Shown here: one piece after another, positions 32,815-45,928 of the stretch
Layout of the letters: every line of letters begins with the position of its first letter
Numbering within the stretch: the first letter of the stretch is position 1
Source: Clitoria ternatea
Taxonomy: Eukaryota; Streptophyta; Magnoliopsida; Fabales; Fabaceae
NCBI GenBank assembly: GCA_037962975.1
Contig: CM075672.1
Coordinates: forward strand, 54,692,501-54,756,500
DNA: 64,000 bases
Reading direction: 5' to 3'
Notes under the pieces: model-generated
Database searches by the model: none
Told to the model about the DNA's origin: nothing
Seen by the model: the letters and a program-made list of their open reading frames with translations, nothing else
Position numbers and translations under genes: made by a program

Positions 32815-34735
32815 TGTAACACCCTCGGTTAATTTGGAAAATCCCTTCTACTAGCTCATCCTACTTAACTGAGAGGTTACAAGTTTTAGAAAAATGTAAA
32901 AGTTTTTTTTTGTATAAGATAAATACGTGGTGGAACAGTAGCATTATATATATACATAACCAAGTTATATATACAAAAAGTGGTTAAACAGAACTGTACA
33001 TACTGAAGGGGCACGCAGGCTCCTATACGAAAGAAAACATTTATCCTAATCATCATTGGTCCAAGAAGAGTCTAGCTAGTCCTCGATATGAAGTCCGTGC
33101 TGACCACTACGGTGTTGGATGTATGGTCCGATTAGAAGTCTATAAAAAAGTTGTAAGGGTGAGTCTCTGCTTCCACAACAATCAGAGAGTTATCATCACT
33201 AATATCCCTCCCAGACAATCCAATTAGGCTCGAATAAAATATTCTTTTTTTTCTTATCAAGGTCTTTGATTAGTTTATTCTAAGTTGTCTATCCTAACTC
33301 AGTCTCATCCAATCATCCCTGAACACATAAATCTTTATTCTCCCCCTCACCACTAACCAATACACATGGGTATTAATTCTCAATCACAATTAAATACAAT
33401 TTCATTCAGATAGTGTAATGCAATGCATGAGTTTCACTTCATTAAATTCAATCTCTTTCTTAGTCATCATGATACATATGGGCCCAACTTCTCCCTCTTA
33501 ACCTCACACATATCAACATAAATTATGCATATAAATCTGTCCGCATACTCATGCCCACTAGAGCGATCGGAGCTTACCACATTCTGGTAATCGCATAGGG
33601 TAAGGATGCTCCTGTCCCATCATCAATAATGGATCCAATCACAACTCATTAGAACGGGTACTACACGGTCCCAGTAACACTCGTTCTGAGTCAAAGTATA
33701 TCGGGTTTGCTATGGGCTATCCGGTCTTGGGCGCAACTCTGAACCATTGGACGCCCGCCCTAGTAATACTCCTGAGACCTCCCTTAGGGTCGGAACATTA
33801 TTTTTCTCTAGTGTACCCATCACTGTATGCTCTACGGGATCACTATATCATTTGCCATTTATCCTTCTACTCCATGTAGATGATGCATGTAACATACATT
33901 TCTTTCTATCATTTTGCTAGTCATCGGTAGGTTCCCCTCAATGACTCAATTTTATTCTTAACATTAGGTTTGTCTCATAAGGTTCTTATCTTTCTTTAAG
34001 TATTATCCTTTCGTACTTACTAAAATCACAATGTATCTTACCCAATAATTAAGAATGAAATGAGTTTTCAAATACACATAGCCATCAATTCTCAGGGTAA
34101 TACTTGCACCATAGTGCTTTATCATTTTATCGGATCTGCTCCCAATCACATCATTTCTCCTCTCAATCAGCTTAGGATCCATATCGAGACATATTCTCAT
34201 TTTTCTCATTTGTATCTTGATTTATCCATGCATCTCAACAGGATTCATTCAATGCATCATGCATATTCCATTTATTCATTATACAATCCCTCATATTCAT
34301 GACATTCATCGTATATTTTATTACATCCATAACATTCATCATGCATTTTATCATATAACATCCATCATGCATTTTATCACATAACATCTATCATGATAAC
34401 AGGGACATGTAATTCGACACACATACATCCACATATGCAATCACATAAGTTAATCAAGCACATACCACACACCCAATTGAACACACTTATTAGTTCTACA
34501 TGTCTAAATCATATACCATAACCAATCAACCTTACTAGTAATGAAGTCATAAATTATCCTTGATCACTAAGGGATCTAAAATATGGCTACTAAGTGTATT
34601 CTATCACATAGATGGACTTAGCTCGTTTAAAGTATACGTTACCCACTTAATATTTAAGTAATAGTTATTAGACTGCACAGGTACATTTATTTCAAAAAGG
34701 TTCCTTTACTTATTAAATTTATTCAAGATACCAAT
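32815..34735 (-). mobile_element. LTR-like sequence 'I', first part
   Basis: It begins TGTAACACCC on the + strand directly after the copia integrase core, which is the complement of an LTR end GGGTGTTACA. No reading frame is convincing. It is interrupted at 34735 by LTR G (TSD CCAAT) and continues at 46185. It contains several short dyads on the minus strand (for example GACC...GGTC around CCCTAAGGG near 33777). The start of the LTR (its right end) is not clear. Confidence 0.55.
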
Positions 34736-36506
34736 TGTAACATCCCAAAATTTAGAGAAAATAATTTTATTGGATAATGATAATTAATTATTTATAGTCT
34801 AATATATGTAGGAAGATTAATTAGACACTAGAGGTGAATCATCGGTAAATTAAGATTTACTAAAACCAGGTGATTTAACAGATGGTGTGGGACTCACTAA
34901 GTCAAATTGGATGTTTGATGGGTCTAGGATAATTAGAAAATTTTATGGTTATGGTGGTATGATTAAAATCATTTTTGGTATTAAGGAAATAATTATTCAG
35001 ATGCGACGTATGTTAATAAACGGCAAAAATATGGGTAACAATGAATTAAAAGAAAATGTTAAACTCCATTTTCTCCTCCCTAATTCACCGTGGACACCTT
35101 TTCCACTTTCTCTAATATCTTTTGTCCATTGGACAAAAGGGGTTTTGTTGACCAAAAAGTAAAAGGCAAGGCATTACATGGACCATTGGACAAAGAATCA
35201 ACTTTTGGGCTTTCTCTCTCCTCCCTTTCTTCATTTTTGGTGGAGCTTTTCTTCCTCCCCTTCTTTCATTTTCTTCTTCTTCTTCTTCTTCATTCCTCAT
35301 CTTGCCAAAACCAAACCACTACCTCCCATGGCCATCACCTAAAATCAAAAAGATTCCTTGGATTTATGAACCTTATATTGGACACGGAGGCAAAGCTTGG
35401 CTCACCTCTTCTCTTCTCTCCCTCATTTTCTTGTTTAATATTGAGCTTAGAAGAGAGGTAAGATTTTTGAACACCCATCATTTTTGTTGGTAATTTTAAG
35501 GTTATTGAAGTATCATAATAAGAGATTAGGTGTTATTTTAATGGATAATGGCATGTGGAACCTAACCTTAGGTTAGATGAGCATTGGGAATTTTTGTTTT
35601 TGATGATGATGATATAAACATAGTGTTGTTGCCTTAAGGATGCTTGAATAATGTAAGAAAATGGTTAAAATTGGTTATTGATAGATTTTTATGAAAAACC
35701 CTAGAATTGGTAATTTAGGGCTTTATGGCAAATCTTAAGAACATGGGGATAAATTAATGATTGAGTGATTTGGTATGTGAGAATGAATTTTTAAATGTGT
35801 GACATTGATTATTGATGTTGAGGATTGAGAAACCAAGAGGATATAGTGATGACTTTAAGCTGATGAGTATGTTAGAGGTTGTAATATGGTTGTAGATAAA
35901 TTGAAACAATGAGTATGGTGGCTATTGAATTTTAATGAACCTTAATCCAATTTTGGGAAAATGTATATATTGTGACTAGGAGTTGAGACGCCCCAATTAT
36001 AGGGCTTCAGTGATAATATTCAAATAATAAAATGATGGTAAATTTTTCATGATTTTAAGTAATTAAAGAATAGAAGAAACCACAAGGTAACTATTTAATA
36101 AGTAACCCCGATTCATTTAAATAACCTATCTCATATATGAAGATATGAGAAGGTGGATAGATTAAATTAAGAGTGGACCTTAGGCAATCAATCTCATGAT
36201 CGTCAACAAGGAATAGCAGAAGTGCACAATTAATTCATGAAGGGTGAATGGAAGTGAGGGAAGGTTCAAGAGCATTTCATTTAGTTGTTAAAACGCGTTA
36301 ATTATACACATTTGTTATTGTATAATCATATCGTGACCAGACAATACCAATCATACCCCAAAACAGACGAAAATGTGTGAAAAACAAGGCCATGAATCAA
36401 TTCAAGAACCCCATGAATCAATTCAGACGCTTTTGGAGTCCAAACAGTGAAAATAGGGCCCTTTGAATCGATTCAAGCTTGCATGAATCGATTCAAACGT
36501 TCCTGG

Positions 36507-37509
36507 CGTTAGGGAATCCCTAGTGCATGAGCAGCGGAAATACAAGGATTCTCATAGGATTTGTAAAGCGTCGTGTTTCAAAGCAAAAGACAAACACAAA
36601 AAAAATATTGCGTTTTAGGATTACCTCTTGAAGATTATCAAAGCAGTCGTAGCCTCGTCCTTTAGGAGTCCACACGAGTACTCCTACCAGAAACGCTACA
36701 CCTTCCAAATGCTAGTTTGACGGCATGTAGCTTTTACAACTTTTGCATATTTTGTGTCTCTTTTGGGTGAACTACCTATGAGCATCTTATGCTCTATTTA
36801 TAGGCTTAGGTTTGACATAATTTGCTCTCTCTAAAGAGTAGGCTCCTTACTCATTCTAAATGAGTTAGGCCCAATAGCTTTATTTTAGTCCAACAAAAAT
36901 AAAAGTTATTTTCTGATGGGCTTACTCTATGTGTGTGACCCTATAGGTAAAATACTCGGTCATATTAATAAGAAACTATTTTATTATTAATATAAAATAA
37001 GAGCGGTATCTAGCAATGCATCATTATCTCTGAATATTATTTAATATCAACATAACCTATAAGTGATAATTATTTTATATGTTTGTTCCTTTTGTCACGA
37101 TATCCTAATTGGGCCCAAGGCATGGTCGTGTCATCCTTGTACGGCCCAATTTATTTTACTTGATACTGGAGTAGACTTTATCTGAATAAATATCTAATAT
37201 TTATTCTTTCTAGCATGGCCATGCATTTTCTTAGTCTCACTCCATCAAATGGCCTATAGATATCACTCCTGTCACATAGGAGAGACAAATCCCATCTACA
37301 TCACCCACATCCCTCTGCATAATTTGTACATTGCCTAACCACAACCTTTATAGTCCTCTTATTACAGAAGACGTTTGATTGTATTAAAACAATAAACTCC
37401 TTATGTAGGAATCGTAGTGACTTCAGGTCAAAGGACTACATATACCATTATCACATTGAGAATCGTTTATGACATTCATGTAATGATCCATGCAATGTTC
37501 TCATGGTGA
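36507..37509 (-). mobile_element. Truncated copia LTR, inverted relative to 466-1704
   Basis: The minus strand aligns with the copia 3' LTR from about position 711 to its end at 1704, with the same GGAAGGTGTAGCATTTCTGG words and promoter-proximal text. The first ~245 bp of the LTR are missing; similarity ends abruptly after CTCATGGTG at about 37509. It is a solo LTR that lost one end. Confidence 0.85.
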
Positions 37510-38191
37510 GTTTATAAAAATATATATATGCAAAATAAAAATATACACTTATAAAGTGATTTATAAAAGATTGTCGGCCAAGGCTCATAATTTCCTTCCA
37601 TATTTACCTCCATCCTTGCTCACCTTCCAGAAGAATAGGATTTTCATCATCCCTACTTTAAACTTTAAAATGGTAACTAAGAGGTGAGTAACATATACCA
37701 AATGATTCAAAATCATACATTATGATGAAACATATACATGTGTACATAACATATATCTCTCAAGAAGCCTCATAAGCTTCATTCACACATCATCTCATTC
37801 TATTTCAACATCATGCATATCCAAATCATCATATTCATAACTCACACACCAAAATTATGGCATTCTCATAAAAGGTCATCACACATTCAACGTTAGTACC
37901 ACAACCTCCTTCCTCATTATTTAACAATCATCCATCGCCACCGCGGGCTACCAACTAGGCATATCTCCGGCTATATGCAAATGCTCTTATAACTAATGCA
38001 TATGCACAAAGGAATCAATAACAAATACGAATCCGACTGTGGGAAGCAATATCATATCAAGTGTGGGTCAAGCATAGGTGTACTACTATACCCCTACTGC
38101 AGTAGTAAAAATGTACACTTATATCTCAAATTATGTATGCTTAACATTACATTTTACTGGTACCAAACCGCTATTGCCCATCTGTAGCACT

Positions 38192-38427
38192 AGTCACCTC
38201 GTGACTTGCAGATTACTTACATGGCGTTACTTGCCACTAGTGTTATGGGCCTCTCCCAAACACACATTGAGAGAGCTGTGCCCCATCGGACACCGAGGTA
38301 ACTTGCTCAACACAAAGCCGCCCACCCACTGGGCCTGCCACATAGGGTGCCTCGCCACCAATCTAAGGGCAGCTTCATGATTCCTAGAATCACTAGGGAA
38401 TAACAACAATTTACCCATGCACTGGGT
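38192..38427 (-). other. Hairpin cluster in LTR D
   Basis: On the minus strand: AGTCAC-gag-GTGACT (38192-38206), GCCCA-gtggg-TGGGC (38320-38334), CCTAG-tgatt-CTAGG (38383-38397) and ACCCA-gtgca-TGGGT (38413-38427). All have perfect stems of 5-6 bp. The last one has positional equivalents with different stems in H and C. Confidence 0.7.
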
Positions 38428-41187
38428 CATCCTCCCACTGAGCCTTCCTATTAGAACCCCTAACATTCTATATAAGCAACAAATGATATGCCATGGACAC
38501 AATGCAATGTAAATCAAATGCATTCTTACACTATGCATCCTAAATGCCACTCCACCATCAACAATTCATCCTCAACACTTTAGTGGAACTCTAGGTTCTC
38601 ATCATTCTCAACCATCACCAATATTCATTGGATCTCATACACATACTAGTTAGTGGCAATCACAAATCATTAATTCACACATCATGGGATCTTTAACAAT
38701 AATGTAATCAATACAATCATGGTTCCAATTCATCACAACAACTCTTATTAATCATGAGTCAATTCAACATCATAATCATCATCCCATAAACATAAGCCAC
38801 ATAACACCATTCACTCTAAATGCATTTCAACCAAGTAATCATCAAATCATTCATCTAATCTAAATTAACATACACAATCATAAGCACACATCACTAATGG
38901 ATGAAATCAAGCATTTAGAGATGTTACCCTCTCCTACCTTTAGAGAAGTAGAAATCAACGCGGTCCAATGGTCTCGCCTCATTGATGGGGTCGTTTCCTA
39001 CATTATGCCATATACCACATAATTAATTTTTATTTCAACTACCAAGATTCAAGTACTCATATGTATTTCTTGGTGTTTTATACCATTTTAATTCTCAACC
39101 TCATTTATTTCATTCAACCTACCATAACTACCATGGATTAGGTGTTTTCATTCATTATTATACCTCTTTAATGCCATACCCAATAATGAGCTCCTATATT
39201 AATGGTTATTACCTATCATAAATAACATTTCCTATCAATAATAAATATGCATCCACCCACATTTCTCATTTTCCCTAAATTATAGGGTTAGGGTTTCATT
39301 AAAACCCAACAACCATCATCAACGTCCATCTTCTTCCATCACAATAAATGCCAATTTTGGGTACCACATTGTGCCCTCACAAAACTCATATTAAAAGTAC
39401 TCTACCTAAGGGTTTTCCAGCATAAATGCTTCTAATTAATAACCCATATGCATTAAACTCTCTCCCGACAACCATTACCCAAAACCTAGGGCTAGAGCTC
39501 AAAAAAGTGATGAGTAAACCTTACCTCAAGCCAAAAGAAGTGAGCTCTAAAAATGGGGAAGGAAGAACACGAAAATAAAGTGGGGGAGGGGGATCTTCAA
39601 AGCACCATTATCATCTCTTCCAAGCTTGAAGTAGAACAAAAATGGAAGAAGAAAGAAGGGCACACCACACCACTTAATGGGTTTGTAGAGAAAAAGAAAA
39701 AGAAGATGAAGAGTGAAGGAGAAAGAAGAGCAAAAGACTTTTGTCTTTAGAAGGGAAACCAACGTGAATGAAAAGGAGAGTAAGGAGTATTTAGTGTTTT
39801 AATTTAACCCCTCACTTAAACTTCTCCATTTTAAATCAAAAGGATCTCCGTTTGAGCTCAATACTTTATCTAAAAATTATTTCGAATACATATTCGGATT
39901 CCCAATAATATTCTTAACAGCCCTGACCAATAGCACCTCAATTGAAGATACTTGGTCTAACACCCATATTTTAATCAGGTCTAATTCTAACTCATAGTGC
40001 CCCAATAAATTATGAATAATCCCTAAAAATCTTAATTTAATTATTTTTAACATTTTGGGACATTAATTAACTCACATATAATTATTTAATATTTATTCCC
40101 AATATTTAATCATTTATTTAAAATTAAGGATGATACAGGAGGGTTGAATTGAAAGTGGATGGATGATATTTAAGGTTGAGTGTTGATTGAAATGGTAGAT
40201 GACCATGAGTGATGGATTAATGAAATGGGTACTGTGGTTTGATGGAGTCTTGGACCATGATGAATGCTATTTGGATATGTTAATTGACGATGGGTTAAAA
40301 TGGGCTAAGATGGCTTATGTTGAAATTGTGATGGCAATGATGACATTAGATGATTGGGTAATATTGAGATCATTATAGATGATGGATGTAGTATTATTGT
40401 TGTTGGGTATGGTTGACCCTTTTAGATTTAGAGAATCTTGGTTTTGGGAAAGGAATTCCAGAAACCTAACACAATTATATGAATTGGTGTTTTAACAAAG
40501 TCTAGGATTCGATATTGAACTCTAAGAGACGTATCAATTATTTAAACTTGTGATGATGCCTTGTGATGGCTCACTAATTGAATACATGTATATATATGTG
40601 TGTTGATAGGAGATTATATTCCGAGCAATATAGCAGAACGTTTGGAACGTGCAAATCATTGTGGTTCTTCTCTCGAGGTAGGAGAGGAGTTTTACATTTC
40701 AAATGCATGAGTTGAATAATTGATGATTATTGTATATGATAGTTCTTATGCTTACCTTGCCATGATTATATTGAAATGATGTAATATTTGGTTGTGTGAC
40801 GAATGACATGCTTGGTTTAGCCAAAAAGGGCTTGAAATTCTATTGGAACATACTTTGATCTAGGAAATGAATTATGGGATGAGACTTGCTGGATCAAGTC
40901 ACATTTGTATATATGAATATAGGTCCATAGAGAGTTTAGACCAAAACATAGCCAATTGTATTTTGGTATGTCATGTAAAATGCCCAAAATATGCTTAAAA
41001 CTACCCTATAGCTTAGATTTTGATTGGGATGGAATTTGGGATTGAAACTTTGCCACATAATTGATACTAGGGTAGGTAAGTTATGTATGAAATTTCATGC
41101 AAATTGGAGTTGAATAGCCTAGTGAAAAGGGGTCCCAAAGTTGGCAAAAATGTAAGGGCCAAAAAGCTATAGAACAATGCCACAACA

Positions 41188-41325
41188 GTGAGATCCACGG
41201 CCAGTGGCTCATTCTGCCTCAAAAACATGGAAAAAAGTCAGTTTTTGATGGTGGGGACAGTGGGTTCTACAGCCAGTGGGAATTTCCCATGGCCAGTGGA
41301 ATTGCCACTGTTAGAAATTTCCAAC
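41188..41325. repeat. CCACGGCCAGTGG-type dyads in LTR G
   Basis: Words CCACGGCCAGTGGC, ACAGCCAGTGGG, CATGGCCAGTGG and TTGCCACTG cluster in about 140 bases. This is about 2.3 kb into G once the nested LTR is removed, comparable to the TCGCTCAAGCGA array in LTR F. Confidence 0.6.
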
Positions 41326-41907
41326 TGCTACTTTTCCCTTGCTATTTTTGGCTCATTTGGGTATCTTAATGACATTTTTGGCCTTTGACTTATGCATGAA
41401 AGTTGTATATAATTGTGTTAGGGAGCTATAGAAATTAACCTCACCTCAATTGAAGTTTTCTAGCTCTTATTAGACGTAAAACACCAAACTCACTATAGTG
41501 AAAACTCAATTTTAAGAGGGGTTTAGACCCAACTTTTTATGATTTTCAATTTAAGACTAATAGGCGATATTTATGACATGTCCAATATTCCTAAGACTAA
41601 AAATGAACTTTTCTCATATCGCTTCTCATGTCTTCATATATGGGAAGTGTGATTAATCAAAGGTCTGGGACGCAACGTTAAATAATTTTCTTTTAATTCG
41701 TGGTATACCAAATTTTGGCAAAAATTGTTGATTGTTATATGTGACATTATGCATGTTTACCTTTTGCATGATGTAGTGATGAATTGTGATGATAGACATG
41801 AAGATGTTAGTGTGTTTGGCTAATATTTGCCATGGATTTGGATTGTGAATGGTATGCTTTGTGGTGGTGGTGTTGATTGGCAAATATTATGCCTTGAATT
41901 GTTGTAA

Positions 41908-41909
<2 letters not shown>

Positions 41910-41951
<42 letters not shown>
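41910..41951. repeat. (TA)n microsatellite
   Basis: About 20 uninterrupted TA units. Shorter TA runs occur at 43878-43901 and 53027-53051. Confidence 0.95.
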
Positions 41952-41954
<3 letters not shown>

Positions 41955-42390
41955 CACAATATGAATGATAAATTATTAATGATGAATGAGGATGAATATG
42001 GATATTGAGCATACCTTGAGGGTCGATAAAAGATCGATGAATATTATTAATGATTTTGATTAATGTAAGATAAGCTTGCAATTATGAGTTAAGATTATAC
42101 TTGAAGGGAATTTGTTGATGATGAACAAAGATAAACATTATTATGGGTGTATGTATATTACCACACATTTTGAATAATGAATATTGTAACACCCCGAAAC
42201 GGGGGGTAAATTTTTCGTGTTTTACAAGTCATTACTTGATACAATAAAAACGTGGTGAAGTCTTAATCAACACCCGCACACATTATCATGGGTTTTCACG
42301 AAAAATCATTTTTTATGGCATTATTACTCATTTCCCTCAATTCCTATAGTTAGGGTTCCATTGAAATCCAACAATCACTACTAACAATCA

Positions 42391-42600
42391 TCATCTTTCA
42401 CCTCTAACCATGCAGAACATTACAAGAAGCTGAGAGATACCTTGTAGATCATAGTCTTCAGCGTTAAAAGTCGAGAAGATCACCATCTTGTTGTGACAAT
42501 CCACCAAGACTTTGTTGGCAGACAACGAATCTATACCTAGAATAATGTCTAGGTCTTTCATAGGTAAGCACATGAGTTCTTTTATATCATAGCTGCCGGT
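42391..42600 (-). pseudogene. Captured Ty3/gypsy protease-region fragment inside LTR C
   Basis: The minus strand reads YDIKELMCLPMKDLDIILG, then DSLSANKVLVDCHNKMVIF. This is the text after the catalytic DSGA in gypsy proteases (LPL..DVILGMDWLS..HAVIDC.....VTF type). No RT follows; the open frame ends at 42391 in unrelated sequence. The catalytic motif would lie upstream, where the LTR-like sequence begins, so it is missing. A coding fragment inside an LTR that carries a perfect duplication suggests capture before insertion. Confidence 0.8.
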
Positions 42601-43872
42601 GTTTGAATATTATGGGATTCCCCTGGTTGGCCCAGTGAAAGGGCGGCTCAATGCATGAGCATTTCTGTTATTTCCCCTATGACTCGATGTGTAAGTTACG
42701 AAGCTACCCATGCTGAGCTATGGGGAGCTGCATATGGTTGACCCTTGTGGGGGGTGGCTCTTGAGGAGCAGGTGTCCCCGGTGGTTCTTTGGATTATAGT
42801 TGCCATGTTGAGAAACATGGTTGGCCCGAAACACCTTATATTGTTGATTATGTTGTTTTCTGTGGTCATGGTGAAAATGGCCAGGTGTTGCATTATGGGC
42901 GATGCGGTTTGGTACCAGTAAAAATTGGTGATTATGCATGCATTATGATATATGTGTATACATTTTACTACTGTAGTAGGGGCATGGTATGTGATCATGC
43001 TTGACCCACAATTGGTGTTTATTCCCACAGTCAGATCCGTATTTTTTGTTATTATTCTATTGTGTATATGCATTAGCCTAAGAGTATTTGCATATAGCAT
43101 GGTGATATGCCAAAAGGTGATGATGATTAATGATGGTTAAGATTGAGATGTAATGATGATGAGATGGGTAAATGAATACCTAAAAGACAACATGTAAAAT
43201 ATGAATACAATGAAAAGATATTGAATATAATGATGTTGTATATGATAGCCCAAGAGGGCTTGTTTGTCTATGGTTGATGACAATGATGTTGGCCCATTGT
43301 GGCATTGAGAAAAGATGTGTGTATGTGATTGCTTTGCTACGAGTTGATGGATGAATACATAATATGTGTATTGTTAAAATGAATAGATTATGATGATTGT
43401 TGATGATTCTAGCAAAGCATACATGATGTTAATATACATATGCATATAATCTCAATTATATTCATATTCGTCATTTGAAATGTATAACTCACTCTCCCAT
43501 GTTGTCCATTTTTAGCATTGATGCAGGAATATCATGGGATAAGGATATTTTAAAAGTAAAGCTTTGGTGAAGGTAAATAGTGGTAATGGAATGCCTTGGC
43601 CGGTAGTGGTTGTAAATTATTTCATTGTGAATAACATGTATATAATAATGTGATGACTATTGATATTGGGTGATGTGTTGTGAATAATGATATATGTGGA
43701 TGATGTACCGATGTTTGGGGTATTTGAATTCATACCCACTTGATGAATAAAATGATGTTGGATATGTAGCCCATTCTAGGATGTATAAGTGTTGATGACA
43801 TATGATTTTGAGGTTGAATCAAATATGGTCAATTATGAAATTGTGGCATTGGAGATGTATGTTGCATGACCA

Positions 43873-43903
<31 letters not shown>

Positions 43904-43986
43904 GCAATGCATGTTTATGATTTATGTGTAAGGTTGATTGTGGTCTATTAGGCTTGTGTTGTATATTTGCATGCTTTGCCGAGCCC

Positions 43987-44010
43987 TTTTCTCATATCTT
44001 CATATATGGG
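43987..44010 (+). promoter_or_regulatory. Conserved TTCTCATATCTTCATATATG box, LTR C
   Basis: The box ends 255 bases before the LTR end and is followed by GGGACTAGGTGTATGCCCGG. LTRs G and F have it at the same distance. It contains a TATA-like CATATATG. The function (core promoter or processing signal) is inference. Confidence 0.4.
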
Positions 44011-44689
44011 ACTAGGTGTATGCCCGGTATACACATTTTTCTTTCGCTGTAAATTCTGTTATTTTGTATATCGTTATAGGTAAACTATTTAACGATCCAG
44101 TTATAGATTATCACATCTCACTCTTTGGTTTTCTGTGGTTCGAGTCTTAATGTAGTCATGATGGTGTTTTGAAATTATTTCGAACGTGAAAATTTTATTC
44201 ATATTTTTATTGTTTAATTATGTTGATTACATCGGATTCGAGTCTGAAAAATCAGGGGTGTTATAAATATTAAAGCTGGATGAAAAGGGATATTGTCGTT
44301 GAGCATACCCTTAAATATTGACAGGATGTTGATGATGATAGTTATTGTTGATGGTTGTAATACCATTGCGATTGATGCAAACATTGACTTGTATGTATAA
44401 GACAAGATGGTGATTTATGAATATATATTGTGAAATGCCTTGTTGGTTTCCATGTGTGGATTAATGCCATAATGATTGATATCCTTTTGATTGCCATGCG
44501 TGGTTTGATGTAACTATGAATATTGTGCCTTGAGGGGCCTTACGATTAATTGTATGCCACTAATGACAATGCTAAATGGAAAATATACCCTTAAGTGAGA
44601 GGATGAGAGAATCCTTGTGAGGTTAAGATTTGACATATGCATTGTTGCATTATTGCATTCATGGCATGCATAACATAGCATTGAATATG

Positions 44690-45095
44690 TGGTTGTGATC
44701 ATAATAAAAGGTCCAACGGGACTATATGAGAAAGAGCATCCTTGCGTGGGGGAAATGAATGTACGTGGTTGCGATCACGAGTATACTGAAATGATAAAAG
44801 ACCCTGCAGGATTCTATGAGAATGAGTACCCTATATGTTGAGGAATGAGTCTGTGGTTACAATCACATGACAGATTGAAATAATGAATGTGGTTGCAATC
44901 ACCAGTGTATTGAAATGACAATGGTCTTGCGGGAATATGAGAAAGAGTACCTTATGTGTGGGGGAAACCAAGATGAGATTGATAAATGTGGTTACGATCA
45001 CAATGATAAAGATCCTGCTGGATTCTATGAAAATGGACCCTTGCATAGGGGGCATATGTTTGATTGAATATAAGTGGTTGTGATCACTTAAGAAA
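44690..45095 (+). repeat. Imperfect tandem array with GTGGTTGCGATCAC words in LTR G
   Basis: Units of roughly 80-110 bases contain GTGGTTGYGATCAC, then AAAGATCCTGCGGGATTCTATGA-like text, then AGTACCCTT.....GGGGGAAA. Five to six degenerate units can be followed. The same array is at 60990-61440 in LTR F, more regular there. Confidence 0.7.
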
Positions 45096-45905
45096 CCATG
45101 TGCGTATGGGTGATTGAAATGGATCGATTGCATATGCATTAAACAGTTTGATATATGCATTAGCCATAGGTACATGGCATTTGAGATAGAGATGACACAA
45201 GAGAGTTAAGAACCTCTTAAGAGAGTAAATTGAATAAAGACTTAATGACTTAGCTGATGACAATTGTAAATGCCTATGATGGTGAAGGGCAATGTGAATG
45301 TGTATGTGTTTGTGATTGTACTTATTATGAATTGTGAACAAAGAGGCTTGTACGCCTAAAATGATAGTCTGAATATGGCTTAATGATGAATCGATGAATT
45401 TATTGCAAAGCACACATGTTACTTGCATGCATGTACACATGATCACAATGTATTTAAATTCGTCATTTTGAATGTATAACTCACTCTCCCATGTTGTCTC
45501 CTTTTAGCATTGTGATGCAGGGTTATCATGGGATGAGATTGAGTCCTTGAACTAAAGCTTTGGAAAAGGTAAATAGTTTTAATTGAATGGCTTGGCCGGC
45601 AACGAATATGAATTATGGTGTGATGAATGAATTGTATATGATAAGAGTTGACAATCATTGATTTGATGGATATTGTATAGATAGCAATGTAACTGAATGA
45701 TGTATTGATATTTAGGGTGTTGGAACTTATGCCCATTTTGATGGATGAAATAATGTTGGACATGTAGTCCTTTTGTATATGTACAAGTATTGATAATACA
45801 TGAATTTAGTTTAAATTTCATGGAAGGCAATGAATGATATTTGGATGCTTGCTTGGTTGCGGCCTAATAGGCTTATGTTATATAATTGCATGCCTTGTCG
45901 AGCCT

Positions 45906-45928
45906 TTTCTCATATCTTCATATATGGG
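45906..45928 (+). promoter_or_regulatory. Conserved TTCTCATATCTTCATATATG box, LTR G
   Basis: Same sequence and same distance (256 bases) to the LTR end as in LTR C. A variant (CTTCTCATGTCTTCATATATG) also stands earlier in G at 41622-41644. Confidence 0.4.

Larger units (their letters stand above)
35984..40137 (-). mobile_element. LTR 'D': solo LTR inserted in G
   Basis: Read on the minus strand it starts TGTATCATCC at 40137 and ends GGGGCGTCTCA at 35984. Flanks are GGAGT (35979-35983) and GGAGG (40138-40142), a duplication with one change. Its first few hundred bases align with the start of LTR F (57423 on). G resumes on both sides, as seen by alignment of 35960 + 40143 to 58441-58520. A truncated copia LTR sits inside it at 36507-37509; without it D is about 3.15 kb. 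The minus strand has a CCTTGGCCGAC box (37573-37583) and several hairpins at 38192-38427. Confidence 0.82.
42185..44265 (+). mobile_element. LTR 'C': 2.08-kb mosaic solo LTR inserted in G
   Basis: It starts TGTAACACCCC and ends GGGGTGTTATA, with identical AATAT flanks at 42180-42184 and 44266-44270. The part from about 42590 on aligns with H and D. The first 400 bases are different: 42300-42410 resembles the + strand of 39230-39350, which is antisense for D, and 42391-42600 holds a protease fragment on the minus strand. It has a CCTTGGCCGG box at 43594-43603 and a hairpin at 42646-42660. The final CA is TA, probably a later C-to-T change. Confidence 0.85.

Noticed and set aside
32815..34735. 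A complete insertion 32815-34726 with GATAC duplication
   Set aside because: GATAC recurs at 34727-34731, but the sequence before it does not end like an LTR and the copia gene does not resume after it; the match is probably chance.
42696..43100. Open frame of 134 codons in LTR C (minus)
   Set aside because: It lies antisense in an LTR, and the homologous H and D regions do not keep the frame.
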